Source of the DNA: Dictyobacter vulcani
Lineage (GTDB): Bacteria > Chloroflexota > Ktedonobacteria > Ktedonobacterales > Ktedonobacteraceae
NCBI RefSeq assembly: GCF_008974265.1
Contig: NZ_BKZW01000003.1
Span: 434,001-498,000 of the forward strand
DNA length: 64,000 nt
Reading direction: 5' to 3'
The translations under genes were made by a program, and so were the position numbers. Positions 17,750 to 25,729 of this stretch are shown here, one piece after another. The stretch's first letter is position 1; each line of letters starts with the position of its first letter. The notes beneath the pieces are model-generated. The model made no database searches. It worked only from the letters and a program-made list of their open reading frames with translations, and was not told where the DNA came from.

Positions 17750-18745
17750 ATGGACATACATGCCTATCCCAAAGTGGAACTGCACCTGCACCTGGATTGT
17801 TCACTGAGCTATGAGGTGGTACATACTATTGATCCGACGGTGACGGAAGAGATCTATCATCGTGAATTTGTGGCTCCCGCTAAATGTATCAATCTAGTGG
17901 ATTTTTTAAAACGTGCCCCGATGGGTATTGCTTTGATGCAGACCCCGCAACATTTGCGCCTGGTGGTCAAGGATCTATTTGCTCAGTTGCAGCGCGATAA
18001 TGTCATCTATGCTGAGATTCGTTTTGCACCCTTGTTGCATACCGAGCAAGGTTTAACTCCAGCAGAGGTGGTGAGGATTGTTGAGGCTGCAACCAGTGAA
18101 GCTAGCGCCGAGACCGGGATTGAAGCGCGGCTCCTGCTCTGCGCCTTGCGTCATTTTACCGCCGAAGAGAGCCTGCAAACGGTCCGTCTGGTCGAGCAAT
18201 TTCAGGGAACGACCGTCGCTGGACTTGATCTGGCAGGTGATGAAGCGGGCTATCCACTTGACGCGCATATTCCAGCATTTCAATATGCGATTGAGCATGG
18301 ATTGGCACGGACCGCGCATGCAGGCGAGGCCAGAGGAGCCGCCAGCGTCTGGGAGACCCTGGAGCATCTGCAGCCTACCCGCATCGGTCATGGCGTACGC
18401 AGCAGTGAGGATCCTAATCTGCTCGACAAACTGCGGGCCGAAGGCATCCATCTTGAGCTCTGCCCAATGTCCAATCTACAGACCAATATCTATGATATCT
18501 ATGCCGATCATCCCATCGACTATTTGTATCGCCAGGGTGTTGCACTGAATGTTAATACAGACTGCCGCATGATTACACCAGTGACGCTGAAGCGCGAGTA
18601 TGAACAGTTGCATGCCAATTTTCAATGGAACAAACAAGACTTTCTCACGTGTAATCTGTATGCAGTAGAAGCCGCATTCATTCCGGCAGAACTGAAGCAC
18701 AGGCTTAAAGAGCGCTTGCAGGAAGCCTACGCTGCTTGTGATTAA
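17750..18745 (+). CDS. Adenosine deaminase family protein
   Basis: A 331-residue TIM-barrel amidohydrolase expected to deaminate adenosine (or a related aminopurine compound) using one zinc. Zinc ligands H12 and H14 lie in ELHLHLDCS, where Cys replaces the usual Gly. Other motifs are GLDLAGDE, the third zinc His with the catalytic Glu in TAHAGEA, IGHGVR, LELCPMSN and NTDCR with the last zinc Asp. The usual second Asp after NTD is Cys. All metal ligands are present, so activity is likely, but substrate range could differ; 6-aminodeoxyfutalosine deaminase is an alternative. Confidence 0.85.
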   Translation: MDIHAYPKVELHLHLDCSLSYEVVHTIDPTVTEEIYHREFVAPAKCINLVDFLKRAPMGIALMQTPQHLRLVVKDLFAQLQRDNVIYAEIRFAPLLHTEQGLTPAEVVRIVEAATSEASAETGIEARLLLCALRHFTAEESLQTVRLVEQFQGTTVAGLDLAGDEAGYPLDAHIPAFQYAIEHGLARTAHAGEARGAASVWETLEHLQPTRIGHGVRSSEDPNLLDKLRAEGIHLELCPMSNLQTNIYDIYADHPIDYLYRQGVALNVNTDCRMITPVTLKREYEQLHANFQWNKQDFLTCNLYAVEAAFIPAELKHRLKERLQEAYAACD

Positions 18746-18831
18746 GTTAGAGATCCTCTACCATTGTTGCTGTATGTAGTTCTGTCAATCAGGTTTATTC
18801 TTTCACATCTACATGTGAGAAAAGAGGAAAT

Positions 18832-19197
18832 ATGCAGACAGAAATGCAGACAAAAGGCTTCAACAGGCCGGATGAGGTCAGGTCATTACCCAAAACAAAG
18901 ATCGAGGTAATTGATTTTGGGGAACTCTCATTGATGAAACTGACCTTTGAGCCTGGCTGGAAATGGTCTGAGCATGTGATGCCCGTGGCAGGAACTACAA
19001 GTTGTCTGGTACCACATTTCAATTATTGTCTCTCGGGCCGCCTGCATGTGCGTATGAATGACGGAAGCGAGAGCGAACTGGGACCCGGCGATGCGCAATT
19101 GCTGGCTCCAGGCCATGATGCCTGGGTCGTTGGAGATGAACCGTATGTGGGCCTGGATTTCCAGGGTGGTCATCTCTATGGGAAATCCTTCCACTAA
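18832..19197 (+). CDS. Small cupin-domain protein
   Basis: A 121-residue single cupin barrel: WKWSEHVMPVAGT, then VPHFNYCLSGRLHVRMNDG, and the second motif GPGDAQLLAPGHDAWVVGDEP. It resembles short cupins that bind a metal or small ligand. Metal ligands are only partly conserved. Ribosome site GAGG precedes ATG 18832. It ends just before a shared bidirectional terminator. Confidence 0.8.
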   Translation: MQTEMQTKGFNRPDEVRSLPKTKIEVIDFGELSLMKLTFEPGWKWSEHVMPVAGTTSCLVPHFNYCLSGRLHVRMNDGSESELGPGDAQLLAPGHDAWVVGDEPYVGLDFQGGHLYGKSFH

Positions 19198-19203
19198 TCT
19201 AAA

Positions 19204-19242
19204 AAACCGCATAGAGAGTACGGGAATCCCTCTATGCGGTTT
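19204..19242. terminator. Bidirectional terminator between cupin and GNAT genes
   Basis: 13-bp perfect stem AAACCGCATAGAG / CTCTATGCGGTTT with a 13-base loop; A-rich on one side and T-rich on the other. Confidence 0.8.
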
Positions 19243-19259
19243 CATGTGCTCTGTAGCAC

Positions 19260-19559
19260 TTATTGATCTTCTTTAGCGACCAATGGTTGATAATCTGGAT
19301 GGTGTTCAATGTATTGCGCGACAAATGGACAGCTTGGGATGACTGTAAGATGTGCGGCACGAGCATCTTCAAGGGCGGTGTGGGCCAGCGCGGCTGCCAG
19401 GCCATGGCCCTCAAAGGCCGGTGGCACACCAGTATGTAAATAGGTAATGCGATCCCCTGTTTGTTGATACGTCAGGACTGCCAACTGACCATTGTCCAGT
19501 TGTATTTCGTATTGTTGCTTCTCTTTATTGTTCTCTATCCTGGTTGTGTTATGGCTCAT
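19260..19559 (-). CDS. Short GNAT-type N-acetyltransferase (COG2388-like)
   Basis: 99 residues from ATG 19559, which has GGAG upstream; the frame also extends back to 19631 without a ribosome site. It contains YEIQLDNGQLAVLTY, ITYLHTGVPPAFEGHGLAAALA (the acetyl-CoA loop) and VIPSCPFVAQYIEHHPDY. This matches the minimal GNAT fold of the YjdJ/GTLF3B kind, whose targets are unknown. Conserved Cys and Tyr are present. Confidence 0.85.
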   Translation of the reverse strand: MSHNTTRIENNKEKQQYEIQLDNGQLAVLTYQQTGDRITYLHTGVPPAFEGHGLAAALAHTALEDARAAHLTVIPSCPFVAQYIEHHPDYQPLVAKEDQ

Positions 19560-19782
19560 GAAACTCCTCTCCTCTATAAAAGCTTCCCGTTCTGATGTTT
19601 GTGATAGCGAGACTAATGAAGATACAAACAATGTGTCCGCGTAGATTCATTCCGTCTATTAGTCCTGTATCTTCATTTTGAGACGCTAGCCCAAAGCGAC
19701 TTGAGTATTTGTACACCGCCCGATCACCGTTTCATGGATCTCATCAGTGGTATGCCAGAGTGTCAGAATTTCACATAATAAA

Positions 19783-19816
19783 AGCAGCATGGGCGCTTTA
19801 GCGCCCGAGTGCTGCT
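19783..19816. repeat. GGGCGC hairpin repeat, copy 1
   Basis: AGCAGCA-T-GGGCGCT-TT-AGCGCCC-GAG-TGCTGCT: a 7-bp inner and a 7-bp outer stem. The core GGGCGCTTTAGYGCCCGAG recurs at 34125-34143. It lies 30 bases past the end of the phosphatase gene. Confidence 0.75.
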
Positions 19817-19845
19817 GGCCGCACGCTTGCCATGGGGTGTGGGCA

Positions 19846-20520
19846 TCAAACACTATCGTTTGTTTCTTCTTCGCGATGAACCTGGAAGATCTGACGGCCG
19901 GGAAGCTGGATGGCGCTAAGGTTGCCGGTGCGCCAGGCTCCGGTATCGAGGCCGATCTTATGGTGTTTGATCATGGGAGCTGGATGTTCCCAATGGCCGA
20001 AGACCACGGTTTTACCCCAATCATAGTCACGATCCGCAAAACCTCTGGCCCCCCACATTTTGGAGAAGGGAGGTGTTGACGAGAAAGGCTTCCCTGGCAG
20101 AACGCCTGCATGCACGTAATAGGCGTGAGCATCCTCATAATCAATCCGTGTTTTACTCAGCCACTCACCAACATCAGCTGGTATCTGGCCATCGCAGCTT
20201 TCCCATACTTTGCGCGCACCAGGCATCATTGGTATCTCTCTGAAGGCCGTACCATCCCATTGTTCCAGCCAGGCATCCTCATGATTGCCGCGTAGAAAAA
20301 AGCAATGTGGATGTGCCTGCTGGATCTCCTGCAACGTGCGGATCACCGCAATGGAGTCCTCGCCCCGATCTACATAATCCCCTAAAAAGATCAAATGATC
20401 CTCGGGCCGAAAAGGTAGTAGGTCGAGCAAGCGTTTTAGCAAGGTTACTTCGCCATGGATATCACCGATTGCATAGCTGTTATAGCTCACTGGCTCATCG
20501 AGCAGTTCATCATCCTGCAT
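19846..20520 (-). CDS. Metallophosphoesterase, PPP-type Ser/Thr phosphatase
   Basis: About 224 residues from ATG 20520 with GGGAG upstream (a GTG at 20553 is possible). The full PPP metal-site set is visible: GDIHGE, GDYVDRGED, RGNHED, then VHAGV and VVFGHWEH. It resembles the prophage PrpA-type protein phosphatases and diadenosine-tetraphosphate hydrolase relatives. In a genome with many Ser/Thr kinases it may reverse their action; this is an inference. Confidence 0.87.
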   Translation of the reverse strand: MQDDELLDEPVSYNSYAIGDIHGEVTLLKRLLDLLPFRPEDHLIFLGDYVDRGEDSIAVIRTLQEIQQAHPHCFFLRGNHEDAWLEQWDGTAFREIPMMPGARKVWESCDGQIPADVGEWLSKTRIDYEDAHAYYVHAGVLPGKPFSSTPPFSKMWGARGFADRDYDWGKTVVFGHWEHPAPMIKHHKIGLDTGAWRTGNLSAIQLPGRQIFQVHREEETNDSV

Positions 20521-20574
20521 AAATAGTGCTCCCTTATCTCTATTTTTCACCACCTACCAATTTTTATGGTGGCT

Positions 20575-22281
20575 TCAGGATCCCAACGTGGTTAGCTGTT
20601 GGAGGGTCAGATCTCGTACGAGTTCCAGGATTTCAACATTGCCTGCAAACTTTGCGCCGGCGGCCTGATAGAGGTCTGGTACATTGCGGGTAGCGCCGAG
20701 CGAGAGTGCATGGCGATACTGCTGTAGCGCACGCTCAGGATCTTGCAGGTAGTTGTTCCAGACTTGATAGGCACCAATGGCGGCAAAGGCATATTCTATG
20801 TAATAAAATGGCTCATCAAAGAAATGGCTGATCCAGAGCCAGCCCATACCTGCCTCATCTTCCAGACCACTCCAATCAACAGATGGTTGATAGATTCTGG
20901 TTAATTCTATCCATTTTTGTGAGCACTGTGCTGGTTCGAGAGCCTGTTCATAGTTCTCATACGCCCACTGCTGGAAGGCATCGCCCTGGATAATCGTAGG
21001 TAGATAGTTAGTGAGCATATTTTCCAGATGTTGAATTCGCAACAGACGTTCCTCTTCGGCAGTGCAGAGGCCTGCCTGCTGAAGATACATGGAGCCGATG
21101 AATTCCATGCTGGTCGAAGCGACTTCAGCAAATTCGATTGGCACTGCACCTTCCTGACGTTGCTGAATATAGGGGAGCCCAACCGTCTCAAAGACATGGA
21201 ATGCGTGGCCCGCCTCGTGGCAGACCAGGGAGATGATTTCGGCTGGCAGATCCAGATGCCCGAAGATAAAGGCCCGGCGCTTCACTTCCAAGGGGAGATT
21301 ATAGCCCATGTGGGCTTTATTGGGCCGCTCTTCCAGGTCAACCAGTTTTTCTTGTAGCAGGGTCTGGAAGTAGCGTCCCAAATCTGGGTGGACCAGAGTA
21401 AACAGGCCTGCACATTGCTGCAATACTTCATCAACATTGGTTATCGCACGAGGAGCCTGTGTGGTGCGTGGATTAACGTTAAGATCCCATGGACGCAGAG
21501 TGTCAACGTTCAATAACTGGCGGCGCCGCTCCCAGATCTGGTTGGATGCTGGCACGATAACCTGCTCGACTGCTTGATGAAATGCTTTACAGTCGGCGGC
21601 CGTGTAATCGAAGCGTAAGAGTTTCTGCCAGCGATACTCGCGATAGCTCTCTAGTCCCGCGTTCTGGGCGATACGTTGTCGCAATTGCATCTTTTCAATC
21701 CACAGCGCTTCCATTTTCTGGCGATCAACAAAGCGGCGCTGCGCGGTTGTATGCCAGGCTAGCTCGCGGCGTGAGCGTTCAGGATCGCGCAGCGGAACGT
21801 GCAGAGACATGATCGAGACCTTTTTTCCCTCCCAATCAACCATCTGGGCTCCGCCAACCTGATAATACTCATCACTGAGAGCTTTTTCTTGATTGAGAAG
21901 AGCAAGATTTTCTTCACGGTAAAGCCCGGCTTCAGCTCCCATATTCCGCAACGGAATCGTAAATCCCTCTGGCTCCAGGCCGCTGGCTAATAGTTGTTCT
22001 TTCAACTGCTGCGACTGGGTTTGAGCAGGTGCATAGATCTGCTGCAAAAACTGTTGTTTACGGCGTGCCACATCTTCATCGGCGGTATTCTGAGTGCTGG
22101 ATATCTCAAAGCGCACCATAGTTTCATCAATCAGTGCGCTCAGATCTGACCATTGCTTCAGCCAGGCAGATAAACTCGTTGGCGTCAGCGTTTCCTGTAA
22201 AAGTTCACGGTACCAGGGCTCAATCTGCGGCCACGCTAAAAGCTCAAATTCTTCACTGGTCTGAGGAAGGGGACTAAACAT
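20575..22281 (-). CDS. M3 family oligoendopeptidase (PepF-like)
   Basis: 568-residue zinc peptidase that cuts short peptides in the cytosol. The zinc motif is VCHEAGHAFHVFE (HEAGH), with downstream Glu in EFAEVASTSMEF as third ligand. The helical N-terminal half and the C-terminal HF(DE)xxFYYIEYAFAAIGAYQ segment match PepF-type enzymes; length is normal. It is immediately upstream (54 bases) of the phosphatase on the same strand, perhaps one operon. No signal peptide. Confidence 0.92.
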   Translation of the reverse strand: MFSPLPQTSEEFELLAWPQIEPWYRELLQETLTPTSLSAWLKQWSDLSALIDETMVRFEISSTQNTADEDVARRKQQFLQQIYAPAQTQSQQLKEQLLASGLEPEGFTIPLRNMGAEAGLYREENLALLNQEKALSDEYYQVGGAQMVDWEGKKVSIMSLHVPLRDPERSRRELAWHTTAQRRFVDRQKMEALWIEKMQLRQRIAQNAGLESYREYRWQKLLRFDYTAADCKAFHQAVEQVIVPASNQIWERRRQLLNVDTLRPWDLNVNPRTTQAPRAITNVDEVLQQCAGLFTLVHPDLGRYFQTLLQEKLVDLEERPNKAHMGYNLPLEVKRRAFIFGHLDLPAEIISLVCHEAGHAFHVFETVGLPYIQQRQEGAVPIEFAEVASTSMEFIGSMYLQQAGLCTAEEERLLRIQHLENMLTNYLPTIIQGDAFQQWAYENYEQALEPAQCSQKWIELTRIYQPSVDWSGLEDEAGMGWLWISHFFDEPFYYIEYAFAAIGAYQVWNNYLQDPERALQQYRHALSLGATRNVPDLYQAAGAKFAGNVEILELVRDLTLQQLTTLGS

Positions 22282-22581
22282 AGGTGATACCTTTCTTCAT
22301 TGAGATGCTTTTATGCTACAACGAAGCTGATGTGTCTGTCCAACTTGCCAGTTACTTATCGGATAGCGATCTGACCTGACCAGTGAAAGACAGAGGGTGA
22401 TTCGGATAATTGTGCTACTATAGAAGGTTCATTACGTATATACAATAGAAAAAATATGCTATTGTGGAGTACGTATGTATACTGCTTGCTTACTTGTGGC
22501 AGGTAGTGCTGGCATGCCTGAATTGTAGCCATGCGCTACGGTGAAATAACATGGTATCCCGAGGGGAAAGGATAAAGATAT
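22282..22581. other. Intergenic region between divergent genes
   Basis: 300 bases between the peptidase and the PLDc_N protein. A ribosome site (AAAGGA) lies at the right end. I see nothing else I can support. Confidence 0.4.
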
Positions 22582-23037
22582 ATGCTAAGTGGACATGCAC
22601 TTTTTATCATTATTCCACTAGCTATCTGGATCATTGCACTGATCCATTGTAGCAAGAATCGAGCTTTAAGTGGAACGGCCAGGTTGTTCTGGGCGATATT
22701 TATATTTGTGACTAATTTCTTTGGCGCGATTATGTATTTTATATTTGCGCCAAAGCGGTTGCGTTCTCGTGCTCGGACCGCCTATTATCAACCTTCAAAG
22801 CAGCAGAGACAGCAGCAACAATATTATCAGCCCTCGCGTCCGCCACAGGAGCCGTATTATCGTCCGGCAGAGCGAGCAGCGGCGGAGCCAGAGCCATATC
22901 GGCCCTATGGTCAGGGATATGCTACCCAGAAGCAGGAGCAGCCGGTAGAGCGAGCGCCAATGCAAGCGCCAGCTTATAATCCATATGAATATCCGCAGGC
23001 TACTTACCCTGAGCAGACGCAGCAGCAGTCACAATAA
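22582..23037 (+). CDS. PLDc_N membrane protein with Gln/Tyr/Pro-rich tail
   Basis: 151 residues. Two helices with IPLAIWIIALIHCSKN and FWAIFIFVTNFFGAIMYFI match the short PLDc_N (phospholipase D nuclease N-terminal) module, which occurs alone without catalytic domain. From residue 75 the tail is low-complexity (YYQPSxxQRQQQQ, EPYYRP repeats). Likely a small inner-membrane protein with a disordered cytosolic tail; function unknown. Confidence 0.8.
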   Translation: MLSGHALFIIIPLAIWIIALIHCSKNRALSGTARLFWAIFIFVTNFFGAIMYFIFAPKRLRSRARTAYYQPSKQQRQQQQYYQPSRPPQEPYYRPAERAAAEPEPYRPYGQGYATQKQEQPVERAPMQAPAYNPYEYPQATYPEQTQQQSQ

Positions 23038-23050
23038 GCTCTGTCAATTT

Positions 23051-23344
23051 TTATGGTGAATTTTCTGCCTGCAAAGAAAGCTCTCGCCGCAGGTCAGACT
23101 CTGTATTATTTTCTGTTGAAGTAGCCGCTCCGGAAGCCAGTGCCACAATCTCACGATTGCGGATCTGACTTTCTGGATAGAGGCGGATCTTCAGTGTTTC
23201 GCTATGAATCTCGCCGATGGCTTCCACCTTACCGACCCGGCAGATAGGCACCCAGGCATCAGGTCGGGCCGCCAATTCCTCAACCTCCCATATCGTCGTC
23301 AACTGTGGCATATAGCTGCCATCGCTCTGTCGAATCAATCGCAT
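23051..23344 (-). CDS. Hypothetical protein, 97 residues
   Basis: Convergent with the PLDc_N gene, 13 bases apart. Soluble, with WEVEELAARPDAWVPICRVGKVEAIGEI in the middle and a polar tail. No family recognised. The frame is open, the start is an ATG with AGGA somewhat far upstream, and codon use looks like the neighbours, so it is probably real. Confidence 0.55.
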   Translation of the reverse strand: MRLIRQSDGSYMPQLTTIWEVEELAARPDAWVPICRVGKVEAIGEIHSETLKIRLYPESQIRNREIVALASGAATSTENNTESDLRRELSLQAENSP

Positions 23345-23611
23345 AGAATAAATTCCTATCCTTTTTTTATCTCTCTATTTGCAGTCTATCATAAGGACGT
23401 TAAAAAAAGGGTTAAAACTCTTTAACAATCTCATTATGGCGTTGTTTGTTCAGACGTCCACACGTTGCGGCGGCAAGCGCTACCGCTACTTTTGGGAGGA
23501 TTGACACTTTTTGTGGCTGCGCTACATATTACAAAGGGAGAGGTAACTTCTGTGCTTTTTCTTATAGAGAAGCACTGTTCCTGCTGAGTTTTCTTTGAAA
23601 GGAATTCATTC

Positions 23612-25681
23612 ATGCAAGCAGTCAATGTCCCACTACAGCCGGCGGCTGATCTGTTGGAACATAAGAAGACGCACTTTGCGCTCTGGCGTCCAGCGGTGAC
23701 AGATCCAGTCCCCCGTCTGATCATTGGGACTTTTGTAGCCGGCGAGCCTGCTCAGCTGGTTGATGAACAAGCATTTCCATTGTCTCCTTCGGCAAAGGGG
23801 CCGGATCTGTGGGATATCGCAGCCAAAGACTGTCTGCTTGAGAATGGTAAGATTTATCACTACTGGTTCGAGGTTACTGATAGTAATCTTTATAAAGAGA
23901 GTCATCCACGTATCAGGTGTACCGATCCATTTGCGCTCAGCGTGGATTGGCGTTTGCTGGGACCGCGACCTGATGATCCGCAGTTTGGGGATGAAGATCG
24001 CTATCCGGCGGGCGTGGTGCTGTATAAAAATGGTGAACTTATCGCGTGTGATCCCGATGGTCAGCAACCTGATTGGCGTAATGATCCGCCGCTGGAAACC
24101 TTGCCGGTCAACACGCAACTGGTGATCTATGAGTTGCCTGCGACCTGGGCGCGTACCCGTAAAGAGGGCGGTGTAGAGGTTGCAGCGGGAACATTTCGGG
24201 ATGTACTGGCCCTGGTTGATCCCGGTGCGATTCCATTTAGCTTCTTTGGCCTGGCTGTCCTGCAAGAAGGCCGCGCCCATCTGCGGGATCTGGGAGTTAC
24301 GGCGCTGGAGCTGTTGCCATCAGCGGATAGTTTCGTCAAAGGTGGCTGGGGCTACGCAACTACCAATTACTTTACTGCCGATCATGATCTGGGTATCTAT
24401 GGCCGTAATCGTAAACCAGCGCCAGGTACTGAGCTGGCTCGCTTGATTCGTGCCTGTCACCAGAACGGTCTGCGCTTCTTTGATGATGTTGTGATGGCCT
24501 TTGCCGCTCGCAATCCATATCGCTCAATTAACTTTCCTGATTTCTTTATTAAATTCAATGATGGTGATCCCGAAGAGTTTTCACAGGGTGAGCATCGCGA
24601 CGGTTTTGGGAGTGACCTCTTTAAGTATCAATATGAGGTCGAGGGCTATGATCCATTTACAGGCCAGCAGCAGCGCTTGTTTCCGGCCCGCTCTTTTATG
24701 TTGACCTATCTTGATCACTGGATGCGCTATTATCGCATTGATGGTGTGCGTATCGATAGTATTGTGAATATCGCGAACTGGGACTTTATTCAGAGCTTCA
24801 AGGCCGCTGCGCATAGCATCTATCAGTCACGCTGGCATGAGCAGCGCAATGAGCCCGACACGGCGGGTGCGCGTTTTCTGGTAGCTGGCGAAGAACTGGC
24901 GATGCCACTGGACCTGCTGCATGAGCAGCGCATCGATAGCCTGTGGAATGAATACTTTAAGCGCTATGTGCGCTCCGCTATTGTTGGTCGCAGCCATCCT
25001 GATGAGCCACTCTTTGAAGAGATGGTCAAGAAGATGGTAGATTGTCGCCGCATTGGTTTTGGCGATGGTTCACAGGCCATCAACTATGTAACCTCTCATG
25101 ATGTCGAGGGCTATGGGAACGAGCGGCTCTATGACTACCTGGAGAGCAACGGCATCTATGAGAAAGAGCAGCGGATCAAACTGGCTTTCACCTGTTTGAT
25201 CACCGCGGTTGGTATTCCTATGATCTTCGCGGGCGAGGAGTTTGCTGACCAGCATGATGTACCTGCTGAAGGACCTGACAAGCAAACGGATGCGGTCAAC
25301 TTCGAGCGTCGGGATGATCCCTGGCGTGCGCGTATCGTTGATCATGTGACCCGACTGGTGCGGCTCCGTACCAAAGCTGAAGAACTCTGGAGCAACGAGA
25401 CGACGTTTATCCATAGCGACTTCAATGATGGTAAACGCGTCATGGCCTGGATCCGGGGTGAAATTGGTAGCCGCACGATGCTGGTTGTTGTCGCCAACTT
25501 TAGCGATTACATGACTCCTGATGCCAGCACGAAAACCGCTGAATATCGCATCAACAACTGGCCCGAACTGCCAGAAGGTATGCGCTGGCGTGAAATCACG
25601 CAGGAGCGCAACGTGTCGGTCGCATGGGCTGGCCGCGAACCCATTTTTCCCTGGGAAGCTAAAGTCTACGCCGTAGTCTAG
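23612..25681 (+). CDS. GH13 alpha-amylase family enzyme with N-terminal CBM48-like domain
   Basis: 689 residues. Residues about 20-120 form a beta-sandwich like CBM48. The catalytic barrel has the usual GH13 regions: ALELLPSAD near region V, GLRFFDDVVMAFA (region I place), the nucleophile Asp in DGVRIDSIVNI, the acid Glu in FLVAGEELAMP and the third Asp in VTSHDVEGYGNE. It ends in a C-terminal beta domain. It probably acts on glycogen or starch-type alpha-glucans as branching, debranching or trehalose-type enzyme; the exact reaction cannot be fixed. No signal peptide, so cytosolic. AAAGGAA precedes ATG 23612. Confidence 0.87.
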   Translation: MQAVNVPLQPAADLLEHKKTHFALWRPAVTDPVPRLIIGTFVAGEPAQLVDEQAFPLSPSAKGPDLWDIAAKDCLLENGKIYHYWFEVTDSNLYKESHPRIRCTDPFALSVDWRLLGPRPDDPQFGDEDRYPAGVVLYKNGELIACDPDGQQPDWRNDPPLETLPVNTQLVIYELPATWARTRKEGGVEVAAGTFRDVLALVDPGAIPFSFFGLAVLQEGRAHLRDLGVTALELLPSADSFVKGGWGYATTNYFTADHDLGIYGRNRKPAPGTELARLIRACHQNGLRFFDDVVMAFAARNPYRSINFPDFFIKFNDGDPEEFSQGEHRDGFGSDLFKYQYEVEGYDPFTGQQQRLFPARSFMLTYLDHWMRYYRIDGVRIDSIVNIANWDFIQSFKAAAHSIYQSRWHEQRNEPDTAGARFLVAGEELAMPLDLLHEQRIDSLWNEYFKRYVRSAIVGRSHPDEPLFEEMVKKMVDCRRIGFGDGSQAINYVTSHDVEGYGNERLYDYLESNGIYEKEQRIKLAFTCLITAVGIPMIFAGEEFADQHDVPAEGPDKQTDAVNFERRDDPWRARIVDHVTRLVRLRTKAEELWSNETTFIHSDFNDGKRVMAWIRGEIGSRTMLVVVANFSDYMTPDASTKTAEYRINNWPELPEGMRWREITQERNVSVAWAGREPIFPWEAKVYAVV

Positions 25682-25688
25682 TAATTGC

Positions 25689-25729
25689 ATGTGTCTCATC
25701 CGCGACTATGTGGATGGGACACATTTTTT
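25689..25729 (+). terminator. Intrinsic terminator after GH13 gene
   Basis: Stem ATGTGTCTCATCC / GGATGGGACACAT (one G-T pair), 10-base loop, then TTTTT. It overlaps the last bases of the convergent kinase gene. Confidence 0.85.

Noticed and set aside
22797..23030. Gln/Tyr-rich repeats considered as a separate repeat array
   Set aside because: They encode the tail of the PLDc_N protein and the units are irregular; not a CRISPR or tandem array.
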